Origin: Lates calcarifer
Taxonomy: Eukaryota; Chordata; Actinopteri; Centropomidae
DNA: 64,000 nt
Direction: 5' to 3'
Assembly: GCF_001640805.2 (NCBI RefSeq)
Contig: NC_066843.1
Span: 8,209,686 to 8,273,685, forward strand
Shown: positions 34,788 through 44,749 of the stretch, one piece after another
Position numbering within the stretch: the stretch's first letter is position 1
How the letters are laid out: each line of letters begins with the position of its first letter
The notes under the pieces: model-generated
Databases searched by the model: none
What the model saw: only the letters and a program-made list of their open reading frames with translations
What the model was told of the DNA's origin: nothing
Translations under genes and position numbers: made by a program

Positions 34788-35000
34788 TGTTGGAGTTCTG
34801 TGGCGCCCTCATAGCTGAATGGTTAGGGCGTGTACCATGTGGGCCCTAGTGGTCTGAGCTGGCGGACTCCCGATCTGGCCAGGACCTTTACTGCATGTCA
34901 TTCCCCCACTCTCTCCCTGTTTCCTGTCTCTCTCTCACTGTCCTGTCAATAAAGGTGAAAAAAAGCCCCAAAAAATACTAGAAAAAATGTTGGAATTCTG
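34788..35000 (+). mobile_element. tRNA-derived SINE with target-site duplication
   Basis: The head (34,801 onward) has an A-box-like TAGCTGAATGG at 34,812-34,822 and a decayed B-box region (GGCGGACTCCCGATC). Next come a body reading CTGCATGTCATTCCCCC, CTCTCTCC and CTGTCTCTCTCTCACTGTCC, then a TCAATAAAGG box and an A-rich tail to 34,987. Flanking TGTTGGAGTTCTG (34,788-34,800) and TGTTGGAATTCTG (34,988-35,000) match at 12 of 13 positions, as expected of a target-site duplication made by LINE machinery. The body is of a type I recognise as frequent in percomorph fish; the family name is not certain. Confidence 0.85.
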
Positions 35001-35770
35001 ACAACTCTAGGGAAACTATCATGACTAGCTAGTTAATAAAATACATTTTAACACAACAATGGTTAAACCTGTGTTGTTTTGAAACCATTTATGCATGGTG
35101 TATTTATTTCTGTGCATTTGTAGTTGTAGAAATTTGCTCAAAGACCATGTCCCTACTGTAACACGACTGTAAACAATAACAGTAGCAAGGTCAAATTTGA
35201 AATTTTCATTACCGACTGCAAAATAAAGAAATAAATGAATTACTGCATACAAAACCTAATAATACATAAAATAGCCACAGATGCACAACAAAATGAAAAT
35301 ATATGAAGTACCTGATTTTCTATTTTGCCTGAACTACCCGACATTAAGCTACTGCAAAAATGTTGAACGAACCCAGACAGCAAAACTGCTGAAGGTATAT
35401 TGAATTTGTGGGTCTCTTTGTCAGGCTCAAAAGCAGTTGATCATTGATTCCTGTGCCCGCTGCTGAAGAGTTTTTCTAAAGCCTTGAGACAGCACTACCT
35501 TGAAGTTAATGTGCTAAAGGCACACAGACATGGTGCTCTTAGGAGATAGAAATTCATACTATCTCAATATTGCCTTTGAAAAGCTCTCACAGTACACCAT
35601 TTTCCTTGGGCATATAAAGAAATCTTAAAGCATATCATTATGTAATTCTGCTAACTTTAAACTACCCAAGCAAGTATCCATTTTAAATGTATGTTGGTGA
35701 TAATACAAGAGTGGCTGCATGGTGAAAGGACGTTTATCAGTATAAGGGTTTCAGTTCTGTGGGTAGGGCC
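35001..35770. other. Non-coding stretch, nothing specific
   Basis: AT-rich DNA without repeats or recognisable genes. Confidence 0.5.
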
Positions 35771-35774
35771 TGTA

Positions 35775-36300
35775 AAATGACTGTGTGACACCAATCAGCA
35801 GTAATTACCATTGGGGTTTTAGTTTTCCTCCCGCCTCTAATTGGCCTTTGCTGTCAATCAACAAGTGATTTCTGTTCACAATTGAACTAAGGGGAATGAT
35901 AGAAGCAGCGATGGCGGGATAATTGAAAATAATTGAGCAAATTGCGGATTTGAGAAGTTGGCTTCATCAGCACTGCGGGGGCGGAATATGAGCATGTGGA
36001 GAGAGGAGAGGTGAACAGAGGAAAAGCCAGATCTTAATGATAATGAACAAAACACTCGCCTCCATTTTGCCTCCACCCCCGAGGATAGAACTGCTTATCT
36101 GAATAATCAGCCTGTGCATGTCTCAATGTCATATGCATGGGAGAAGATGAGCACCTTTGATCTCTGCATCCTGAGCTTCAGCAGCTATTCGCCAGCCTGA
36201 GGGCTTACATCCTGGCCCCAGTCTGAAAAGTCCCTCAAGCACAGAGGAAGTGTACCTCTGTGGTGCAACTGTGCTGGAGTCTCTGCATATAATTAAATGT
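35775..36300. promoter_or_regulatory. Candidate conserved non-coding element
   Basis: Unique block with CAGTAATTACCATTGG, CCTCTAATTGGCC, GATAATTGAAAATAATTGAGC, CTTAATGATAATG and CTGCTTATCTGAATAATC. It holds many homeodomain and GATA-type words and no simple repeats. It is among the best enhancer-like candidates in the window by composition. Confidence 0.42.
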
Positions 36301-36309
36301 GTGAATTTG

Positions 36310-37020
36310 GCACTGGGCATGTGTGAACCTGAGAATGAGAGAGAGTGTGTGTCCATATATGGACTATTTTCACATGTCAGTTTGATTTAACGAGTCTGAA
36401 AGTGTCGCATATATAAAAATATATTCTCATGGGTAACGGATGTGCTTCATACACAAACTTTGTATGGGCTTCACAGTGTGTATGTGTGTAGCAGCATAAA
36501 TCAACCTCAGTCTACTAAAATTTCTTCTGTGGGTGGATTTGTGTATCTGATAAAGTAGCAATACTGACAAGCTATTGGGACTAAAGGCAGCCCCTCAGTT
36601 TCAGTTGTTTGCCATCCTTTCCTTTTCTTCCTCCTACTCTCCCCATCCTCAAGAGCTGCTTACCTTCCACAGCTTTGAAAAAAAAAAAAAAAACATCTCG
36701 CCTGCAATTTACATTTCCATATGCTGCCAGTGGCGCCAGGGAGAGTGGATAATTGGGTTGAAAGTGGTGACGGTGAGAGCAGGATAGAAAGGGATACAGA
36801 GAAGGCCAACTGAAAAAAAAAAAAAAAACCAAGCCATTACAGGATGGTTTTCTTTTTTTCCCCTTCACTCGTCATTTTGCCATGCTGCTCTTAACCACTT
36901 GTGTAGCTGAAAAGATTTACCTTGGCCTCCCATTCTCTCTCACTCCCGCAGAATCACTCTGTACTTGCCTCCCCCAGAGCCTCACTCCCGCCCTGCTTCT
37001 GCCTCATCCATATTCATCCT
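36310..37020. other. Non-coding stretch with two poly-A runs
   Basis: AT-rich then pyrimidine-rich. Poly-A runs at about 36,678-36,693 and 36,813-36,828 are both preceded by TGA and followed by C, but no related body precedes them. No gene supported. Confidence 0.5.
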
Positions 37021-37022
37021 GA

Positions 37023-37023
<1 letters not shown>

Positions 37024-37084
<61 letters not shown>
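37024..37084. repeat. (CT)n microsatellite, about 61 bp
   Basis: Uninterrupted TC repeat, the longest perfect simple repeat in the window. It is followed by CTTCC and CCCTCT pyrimidine sequence to 37,138 and, from about 37,215, by a purine-rich block to 37,340. It is a mirror repeat able to form a triplex (H-DNA). Confidence 0.97.
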
Positions 37085-37088
<4 letters not shown>

Positions 37089-37344
37089 TCTTCCTCCCTC
37101 TCCCTCTCCCTCTCTAGATCTCTCTCTCTTCCTCTCTCACTGTGTCACCCACAGCATGGCGTTAATACACCAATTAGTACTAAGAGCAGATAATGGACTA
37201 TGTCATATTGCAAAAGGGAAAGAGAGACATAGAGACACAGTGAGTGAAAAAGAGAAAAAGAGAGCAAGATTGAAAGTGTGAGTGAGAAATGGAGAGTGAG
37301 GGGGGGAGAGAGAGAGACCGCCAAAAAGAGGGAGAGGGGTGGTG

Positions 37345-40300
37345 GAGGTGTCTTTATAGGATGTGGTCTCTGAAAATGTTGAAATGCTGCGTTCGCTGTG
37401 AACATCCATCCAATGGAAAGACCGTGATGGGAAGAGCGCTCCGGCGGTCACAGGGTTGCTATATAAAAGCTGAGGTGTTACACCAACGCTTTGCTGGCTC
37501 CAAATACTGATGTCTGTTTGGCGTTGTTGGTCTCTTAAATCCCTTTTCATTGGTTTCCTCCCCTTTCACTACTGGAAATGCCATATAGTCTTCTCTTCTG
37601 CCACTGTGTCATATCTGTGCCTACAAGCCTTCTACTCCACTACACTGTATATACAGAACATGCATGAAAGACCACAAAGACTTTCTCCAGCGAGGGTGGT
37701 TCTGTAGTATTTTGTTTTTATTTGTATATTTTCCACCACATATCACAAATAGGACATTGATTTTTTTTAAATAATGAAAATCTATCTTCATGTTTTAACA
37801 ATAGAGCAACATATTGAAAAGAAATGCAGGTATTTTGTCAATCAATGTGGCACAACATACAATATAAGAAAAACTAACTGCGTAATAGTGTCTTGTATGA
37901 AATCAATATTTTTTTTAAAGTGGTGTTTCACCTTTAATATATAGCTCACAAACATCAGTCCTATTACTTAAATTGCAATAAAGACACAAATTTTAGACTA
38001 TTGTACTGATTATTTCATATATAAGATGCAATGTACTTTCATAACAAGTCTTGTTTTGTGGTAAAGGAGATAATTTGTCAATCACTGCGAAACAAGAAGC
38101 TGTATAACTGTGAAAATAGAAGCTATTTGCAAATAGGGCAAGGTGTTATGTAAATAATGGTGCCGCATAAACATGAGCTCTGACTAGGAAAAATTGGCAT
38201 TAATCAAACATGAACTAGAACAAATTAAAATATGCCAGCTGTAAGTGTTCATTTTCTCCTCCTTTTTAGAAGAAAACAAGGAATATTCAGGAAAACAGGA
38301 CCGCTGATGCTTTGTTGATAAAGTCTGTCTTATCATGCAAGACATCGTTGCACTGAGAATATAAATGCAACATGGAACACCAGTGAACAAAAAGAATTGT
38401 TATTAACAATGACTGAAATTTTCACAGTCATGGTCGAGCCTGAATGAATTTATTCAGTGCTAGATTGTCCCCACACACCAGTATAAAACCACTACAATGC
38501 TACACAGTGGCAGGCTCTTATCTTGGCTTTTCTTTTATTTTTTCCCATCCCCTGTCTATTTTAACCACTGCATTTATCAACACTTATCTGGATCATTTTA
38601 TTTGGGTGAAAGTCGGGAAGTAATTATGGTGTTGGTTCTAAAAATTGAAGTCTGCTTTGAATATAGCTGAACGTTTGATCAGTATCCAGTTTCCTGTGTG
38701 TTTGAGATGCATCTATTTATTTGAGAGCCTCCTCAGACAATACAGCCATACTGAGCGCTGCAGTATAACTTAATGTCATCCTTGACATTAACTTTGAATG
38801 TGTAGTATATTCTACTATCTACTACTATTTTGACCTCTCTACAAAATGAAAAGAAAAACAGAAAACAAAAGGCAGATGATAATGATATTTGATGACAGTG
38901 AACTCTGTAAAAGGTTTAGGCTCTGTGTGAAAGCATGAGTAATCCATATATTCATATATTCAGAAAAATCTGAATGAATATGTTGTTATGCTTTAGTTAT
39001 AAGGTAACTGTATACCGCGTTTGTATGCCCATATAGAGGTTTTGCAGATTTCCATTGTGTTTATAGGGTATGACCCTACACAAATGTTTATTGAGAAGAT
39101 ATCCAGCTCTCTCTCTATATCCACACACCTCCCTTTTCGACCATTTGACTTTCTAAGATTATATTATTCATGAGTAAAGTGTTCAAGCAGTGAGGGCTGC
39201 AGTATTTGTAACAGGAGACCACTGCTTGTGTTTAGTAGGGCAATCAGCACTTAATCATGTGTAGTCACTATTGTTGTTGCTAAGAGACCGGGGTGTGATG
39301 AACAACTGCTCAGACTGTGCTAAGCATGACTTTGATGCTGTAAATCTGTCCACATTTGGTTCTCAGTGATCCATTCTGTACAGTGGTAGATGAGGTCTGC
39401 CTTCTGATCATACAGAGCACTGTGACTTTGCATAAATAACATCTGATCTTGGGAGGAAAAAAAAATCCTGATAGAGTGTGTGACTGCCATGGAGCACAAA
39501 GTACATTATGCTAGTTGTTTATTGGCGCAATGAGTCAGGCGGCCCATGAAGGTCAATTGACTGGATTTGAGAGCAGTATAACAGAGTAGGTACTGTGTGA
39601 CAGAAGGCTAAGTGGCAAAGGCGTGTAGAGCCCATTCAATAGAGCCCAATATTAGCAATCATAATAGAAAGTGACAAAGGCATTTTCAGAGGGGAGAGAA
39701 AAATCGCAACATGCACTGTGCACCCATGCAATTATTGCATGTGAAATGGAAGTTAAATAATTTAATCTGGCAGTGCACACTGTGTGTTCACCTGGAGACC
39801 ACAGACTGCCTGGGATTAATCCAGAATTATTAGCACTCCTAAGGTGACCTAAAACAACAAAAAAATATTACACATTGTATGTTCAGATCTTTTTGGTCAT
39901 TGTGTTCAAAAGTCATTATATATGTAGTGGGTTCAAAACAAATGCAAAATAAATACTTTCTAAAATACTTTCTACCACAAAACATGTACTAAGATGCTCA
40001 GAAAATTTCTCTTCAGTGTCCAATTTTCTTATGTTTAAGTTACTCTAAAGATGTACAAGGTATACTGTGTTAGCTTCTTATTTTATTATTGTTATAATGT
40101 CTATTAATGTAGTGTAACAGTAACACAGACAGATAAGACTCTTAAGGGCAATGGATAACATAGCAATGTCAGTTACGCAGCACTATCCACCTAAGGTTTG
40201 CTAACGTCTCATATCATAAGATACTGGTCATACCAGACCAAGTTAGGCTGTAGTAGTAAAGCCCCTGGGTGAATTACATTAGGGAAAATGATGTGTTATC

Positions 40301-40430
40301 TCTTCTTTCAAATAGTGTCACTTTAAAGGAAAAATATGCCTGTTAAAACATTTTTATGTATGTTTTTATGGCTGTGTAAATGGATGGATGTGAATATTTC
40401 TGTATGTGTGTGCATGCATCGTAATATGCG
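37345..40430. other. Non-coding stretch, AT-rich
   Basis: Long AT-rich stretch with occasional ATATTC and TATATA words and no long frames. Nothing that I can assign. A short A9 run lies at about 39,460. Confidence 0.5.
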
Positions 40431-40451
40431 CTCCATCTACTGAACCTTCTT

Positions 40452-40788
40452 ACAGTATGTGTATGCCCTATACCATAAAATATTATCATAATACTGTATG
40501 TTGCTTCCTCCTGATGCTGCACTTCCTTCTGTGCAGCGACATTGACATATTATGGTACTGTATATGATAAGCATTGTACTGTCCATGACTTTTAAGAAAA
40601 TGTGGCACAGTATTTAACGTAAATGATGCAGTGGAGATACAGTAAATGCAGAATGTAGCCTGTGTGCACTGTATACTACAGTATATCATATAATAAGGTA
40701 TGATGTAGACCTAATATTCTTACAGTTCTCATGTAAAAGCTTTTGATGTGAAAAAAAAATAGATAGCAAATTATTAATAGATACTGTA
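40452..40788. repeat. Cluster of TACTGTA/TACAGTA words with imperfect fold-back
   Basis: Nine ACAGTAT, ATACTGTA or closely related words occur in about 340 bp (for example 40,452, 40,491, 40,556, 40,608, 40,638, 40,668, 40,677 and 40,781). GCTGCAC/GTGCAGC (40,516-40,522 and 40,531-40,537) forms a 7-bp stem. An outer pair TACCATAAAATAT / ATATTATGGTA (40,471-40,483 and 40,547-40,557) is nearly complementary. It may be a decayed MITE. Confidence 0.45.
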
Positions 40789-40948
40789 ATAAAGAATAAT
40801 TGATTTGTCACTGACTGTGTGCTGCACCAGCATCAACCTGCACTACTACGTTTAACATATGATAACAAGACTAAAGTGGCTTCGGGCCAGTTTTCTATTT
40901 ATACCTCCTGGAGAAAACTGCCAAGTGAGAAACCTGACTGCTTAGTGT

Positions 40949-41116
40949 GGTGCGTGCTGGTAGTTCAGCAGGCTGAGGAGTAACATGTGCTTCGAATGCT
41001 AGGAGTTCCAAATCCGCTGGAAACTGTTGCCGTGTGTCATCCCCTGACTCGCCCTCTTCCCATAGAGCATCTTGTATGTGCTGAACAATGGCTAAATCAT
41101 GTTCCAGTAAAGGGTT
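40949..41116 (+). mobile_element. Decayed SINE related to the copy at 34.8 kb
   Basis: A-box-like GGTAGTTCAGCAGG (40,959-40,972) and B-box-like GAGTTCCAAATCC (41,003-41,015) sit about 40 bp apart, as in a tRNA-type head. They are followed by TTGCCGTGTGTCATCCCC, matching the CTGCATGTCATTCCCC body of the other copy, and by CCAGTAAAGG where the other has TCAATAAAGG. I found no target-site duplication, so this is an older insertion. Confidence 0.65.
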
Positions 41117-41119
41117 TTT

Positions 41120-42270
41120 ACTTGTTCATAGCTTTGTATTCATCCGATTATTTTCTTTTTCGCTCTTACCTGTGAACATCCTGAAGAGCCCCTGAACTGC
41201 CAGTTTATGATACTCTTTTGGCCTAGTGCAGCACTCCATCTTGGTTTTCAGCAACTTGTCTGTCAGTGGAAGAAGCAGGAAAATGATATGTTGAAAAATC
41301 CATCTGTGCCTGTGCAGAGGAGCAACAAACTGCTCTCTTGTAAGGACTTGATCCCTCCTGAGAATCAGCGCTTTGACACTAGAGAGACACATTGTCTTTA
41401 GTGTTGTAAAACTAATGAAAAAATATAAAATGCCCATTGAGACACATTTAAATTCAGAATGGTGCACTTAAGTGAAGAAGTCTCATAATACAGAAGAGTT
41501 GTTGTAGTTGTAAAGTTGCATGTAAATGAATCCCACACATTGTTATCATGGCTTTGTTTATTAATTCACTAAGTGTACGGTATGAAAATTGGATTGTTTT
41601 AGATAAATCTTCATCGCTCACGTTACCTGTAGTACGCTTTCCAATACAAAGGCCTCGCCTCTGTCTTCACATCAAACTGAATGAGTTTGAGCCCTTACAC
41701 AACAAGGTTCATTCCTTTGCTGATAACAAGCTGTAATGAGGAAAACAGCTTCATTTCTGATGAAACATTGTCTACTTTTCAGAAACTTAAGATTTTCTTT
41801 CAGTGAAACACCCCTTTAAAGTCAGTGCAGTGAAGGCACAAGTAGTGAACGGTTGCTTTAGAGTCCTGGCTGTGTTTGATTAGAAAACTTGTTAAGATGC
41901 AGATTTATTAATCAAATGCAGCCAGTACCTTGTATCCTAACAAACCACATCTGGGAGGAGTTCAGCTATTTGAAATTTCTTTATAGAGAATTAATGTATC
42001 ACAGTGAGAAGGGAGATGACAGTAGGTACAGTTAACCTATCACTCAAGTATTAAGTTTTGTTTTCCTCATGGAGGATTACACTAGTGGAATCAAACTATA
42101 CCTTAAATTTGCAGGGCTACCACAGATGGCGGTCCCTGAACTCCACCTTTGGAAACCACGTGGGTTAGGGAACTGAGAAAAAAACAAAACAAATAAGTGC
42201 TAGTGTGATACAGAGAAATCAATTTTACTAGTGGGCGGGCAGAAGTAGCGTATTTTTCCAGCCTTAAGTC
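41120..42270. other. Non-coding stretch
   Basis: AT-rich. Short frames on both strands (62, 64 and 113 codons) show no domain. A TATAAAAA word at 42,280-42,287 lies just upstream of the CpG-rich segment and might be a TATA box. Confidence 0.45.
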
Positions 42271-42409
42271 AGGGTTGGTTATAAAAACTGTCTTGAAACT
42301 GTCTTTAGGCTACCAAACTGTATGTGAAAGGCAATGATGAATGCGCTATGTTGTAATAGGCCTGATGCAGAACTGCAGTGGCAGAAAATACCGTGTGAAT
42401 GGTCCTGAT

Positions 42410-43163
42410 GAGAGTGTGCGCTGCCTGCCGACGAAGAGGGAAACTATAGACGAGTGTTCCGCTCGGTGCGTCAGGACGCACAAGATAACCGCAGATGGCC
42501 TGTGTAGACTATCCTAATACCAACGGGTTATTTCAAACCGTAGAGCTTTTTTTGAGACAGCATGAGGGCGATTAGTCTACAGTTTGAAAAAAGTGGAGAT
42601 CCGTTCTTGTGAACAGATAAGACACCAGACTTCCAAGAGTCTGATTTGCCTTACACTGACATTTTGCGACGGTGGCACATTTGCTCACTTATTCACCATC
42701 TAACCAGCGACGGACGGACAGCGCGACTACAACTTCAATTTTGTCAATATTCCACCACAGTTTCACATTTCTGACGCCGCTTGACGTTGTTGCAACTCGC
42801 GTGTCATTATTGTTTTTAATGCAGGACAATGGTGTCGTCGCTGTTATTTATTTTGATGCCCGCACGGGCGCATTTTCGTGAGAATCTGCTTTGTCCATGA
42901 GGATTTCCCCCCCACTGCCTTTAACATATTTTTTAGTCGGGTGGATTTTTTTCCCTCCCCTCTACCGTTTTTCGTCGGTTTGTCTTTAAGATAGCAGGCT
43001 ATTAATTTTTAATTCTTATGCATCCGCACGAAGACGGGACCAGAGAGGAGAAAACGAGTGATAACCAGAGGGGGAGAGAAGGAGAAGGAGGCAAGTGAGG
43101 AGGGAAGCGAGAATGAATGAGACACACTGAGCAATCAAGGAGAAGGAGATTGGAGGAATCAAG
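42410..43163 (+). promoter_or_regulatory. Candidate CpG-rich promoter and first exon of an unidentified gene
   Basis: CpG is frequent from 42,415 to 42,540 and 42,665 to 42,890 (GCCGACGAAG, TTCCGCTCGGTGCGTC, CAGCGACGGACGG, GACGCCGC, CTCGCGTG, GTCGTCGC, CCCGCACGGGCGC), while the flanking 40 kb are CpG-poor. The segment ends in a purine-rich leader (43,030-43,160) and a donor AAG|GTAGGA, with GT at 43,164-43,165. This is what a fish CpG promoter with a 5' leader exon looks like. The TATAAAAA at 42,280 is about 130 bp upstream, so the transcription start is not fixed. An ATG at 43,018 opens a 26-codon uORF ending at 43,098. An ATG at 43,117 (weak context) stays open through the donor as MRHTEQSRRRRLEES. 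The gene identity is unknown, and no coding exon of it was recognised downstream. Confidence 0.5.
42829..42900 (+). CDS. Small signal-peptide-like ORF in candidate exon 1
   Basis: An ATG in strong vertebrate context (ACA before, G after) starts 23 codons ending in TGA at 42,898-42,900. The start reads MVSSLLFILMPARA: a hydrophobic core followed by A-R-A, a plausible signal-peptidase site, although the basic n-region is missing. A GTGAGA at 42,878-42,883 could act as a splice donor within codon 17. The frame may therefore be a secreted protein's first coding exon rather than a free-standing peptide. Equally, it may be a uORF in the leader that ends at 43,163. No family recognised; only the context and the N-terminal look support it. 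Confidence 0.2.
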   Translation: MVSSLLFILMPARAHFRENLLCP

Positions 43164-43795
43164 GTAGGAACGAAGCACAGTTTTCATGTTATGTGTTGTT
43201 CATACATGTGATACGAGCGCGACGATAGTAGCATGTAAATGTCACACCACCCAGCGCATCCACTATCAGCCGGCGTGAGGTGTTGAGGCGTGTAAGCCGA
43301 TTTATTTATTGATATTTTATGCTTTGACAGAGACGGAGTTCGTGTTTACGGTGCGTCAACAGCAGTCGCCTCGTATTTAAAATGCGTGCTGGATGCTCTA
43401 AATTAGTCGGGATTGTGAGTGGGACTCCTCTGTTTGTGGGCCTATGCATTGCACCGTGGCCTAATAGACTGTAGACTAATAGATTTAGGCAATTTTAATT
43501 AATACACATAGTCTGGGAGCAGGGAAAATGACTATTTGCTTGTCCTGCAAAAGCGAAGTGGTGGAAGATTTTCAGTTCGGCGAATACAGGCAGGTGACAC
43601 CGGAAAAGATGAGGCGGATTGTGAGGGTGTTAAATAACCAAAAATATAGTGAGTGATAAACTAATTCTTTCCTGGACGAATTGTTGGGTATCTCCCTTAC
43701 CAAAAAAAAAAAAAAAAAAAAAAAGAGAGAGATAGAGAAAGAAATTTAGTAGCTCATTGACTATTAGAATAATAAATGCATCAGGGCGAAGTGTA
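43164..43795. other. Presumed start of intron 1; poly-A and GA
   Basis: After the candidate donor, CpG persists to about 43,420 (GATACGAGCGCGACG, CAGCCGGCGTG) and then falls. A23 at 43,702-43,724 is followed by GAGAGAGATAGAGAAAG. No coding exon seen. Confidence 0.45.
43702..43724. repeat. Poly-A run (23)
   Basis: A23 preceded by CTTACC and followed by GAGAGAGATAGAG. No retroelement body recognised. Confidence 0.9.
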
Positions 43796-43799
43796 GAGC

Positions 43800-44240
43800 T
43801 TCAAAGTGAACTACTCTGTTCCAGTCCCCCATGTCCCAGACTACACCATTAATCCTCTGCCTCTTCAAGTCATTACCTATAGGCCAGCTGCTCTCAGAGG
43901 GGTCTGGGGAGCCCCAGGAGTCCTTGAGGAATGTTCCAGGGTGCCCCCACCCCAACAAAATGAGATGTAGTTTAATTTCTCCCCTCAAATTTAACTTATC
44001 TGAAATCCCAATTAGTTTGTGTCTATGAATGGCCATCCTGATGGGCTCATGTCTTAAATAATAAATGTATCACTTCACTACTGTGTAAAACCACAGCAGG
44101 AAAAATCCCCTCATATCCAAATTTAATCAAATGTGACCCTGTAATGTTAAGGGGTTCACATCATGAAAACTGAGGCGCTCTTATATTGTTACTATGCTGA
44201 ACTAATTCCCAATTTAATAATAAAATATCTAATAAAAAGG
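43800..44240. promoter_or_regulatory. Candidate conserved non-coding element
   Basis: Unique block free of simple sequence, with ACACCATTAATCC, CCCAATTAGTTTG, TTTAATCAAATG and AATTCCCAATTTAATAATA. Frames on both strands (90 and 65 codons) have no domain. Confidence 0.37.
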
Positions 44241-44489
44241 CATCAACAGCCTACATTGTAGTTATGACAGAAGAAATTAAACCTTTTGTCTTTGTGTATT
44301 ATTATGATAAAAGTGAACCTGAGGAGGCAGAGAAGAAAGACCCTGAAAACAGTTATTTTCTGCTGGTAAGGCTTTTCCTCATTCCACCGGGGTGCATTGT
44401 GTTTGTCCTGCCAATTCTTGGGGAAAAATTGGCATGTCTACTATTCTGAAGGGGCTGAATGAAATTCAAATTCTTCAGGTGGTAAAACA

Positions 44490-44740
44490 GCAATATTGCA
44501 ACTGTCTGATTGCGTTATCTGGGCATTCAAGAAGCCAGACTTGGAATTGGTTTACTGCCAAACACTCTCCCCGGGAAGACAGAAGGATTTATTTCCCCCT
44601 TGTCTGGTGTCACATCACTATCAGAAAAATTATTCTCGGCTTTCAATGGGTGAATAATAGTCATACATTAGCATGGCATTAATGATCGTCAGACTTTTAA
44701 TAAGTCACTAATCATAATTAGATTTATTTCAGTGTGACTT
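44490..44740. promoter_or_regulatory. Candidate conserved non-coding element
   Basis: Unique block containing GTCTGATTGCGTTATC, CATTAGCATGGCATTAATGATCG, CTTTTAATAAGTCACTAATC and ATAATTAGATTTA. Dense homeodomain-type words and no simple repeats. Confidence 0.4.
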
Positions 44741-44749
44741 GAGCATTTT

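Noticed and set aside
34801..34880. Functional tRNA gene
   Set aside because: The A-box-like head lacks an intact B box and cloverleaf, and is joined to a SINE body with AATAAAGG tail.
36678..36828. Two poly-A runs as tails of a duplicated retroelement
   Set aside because: The sequences before the two runs are unrelated and no target-site duplications were found.
36922..37550. Several frames of 86-119 codons on both strands
   Set aside because: Products of the CT repeat and the following purine-rich block.
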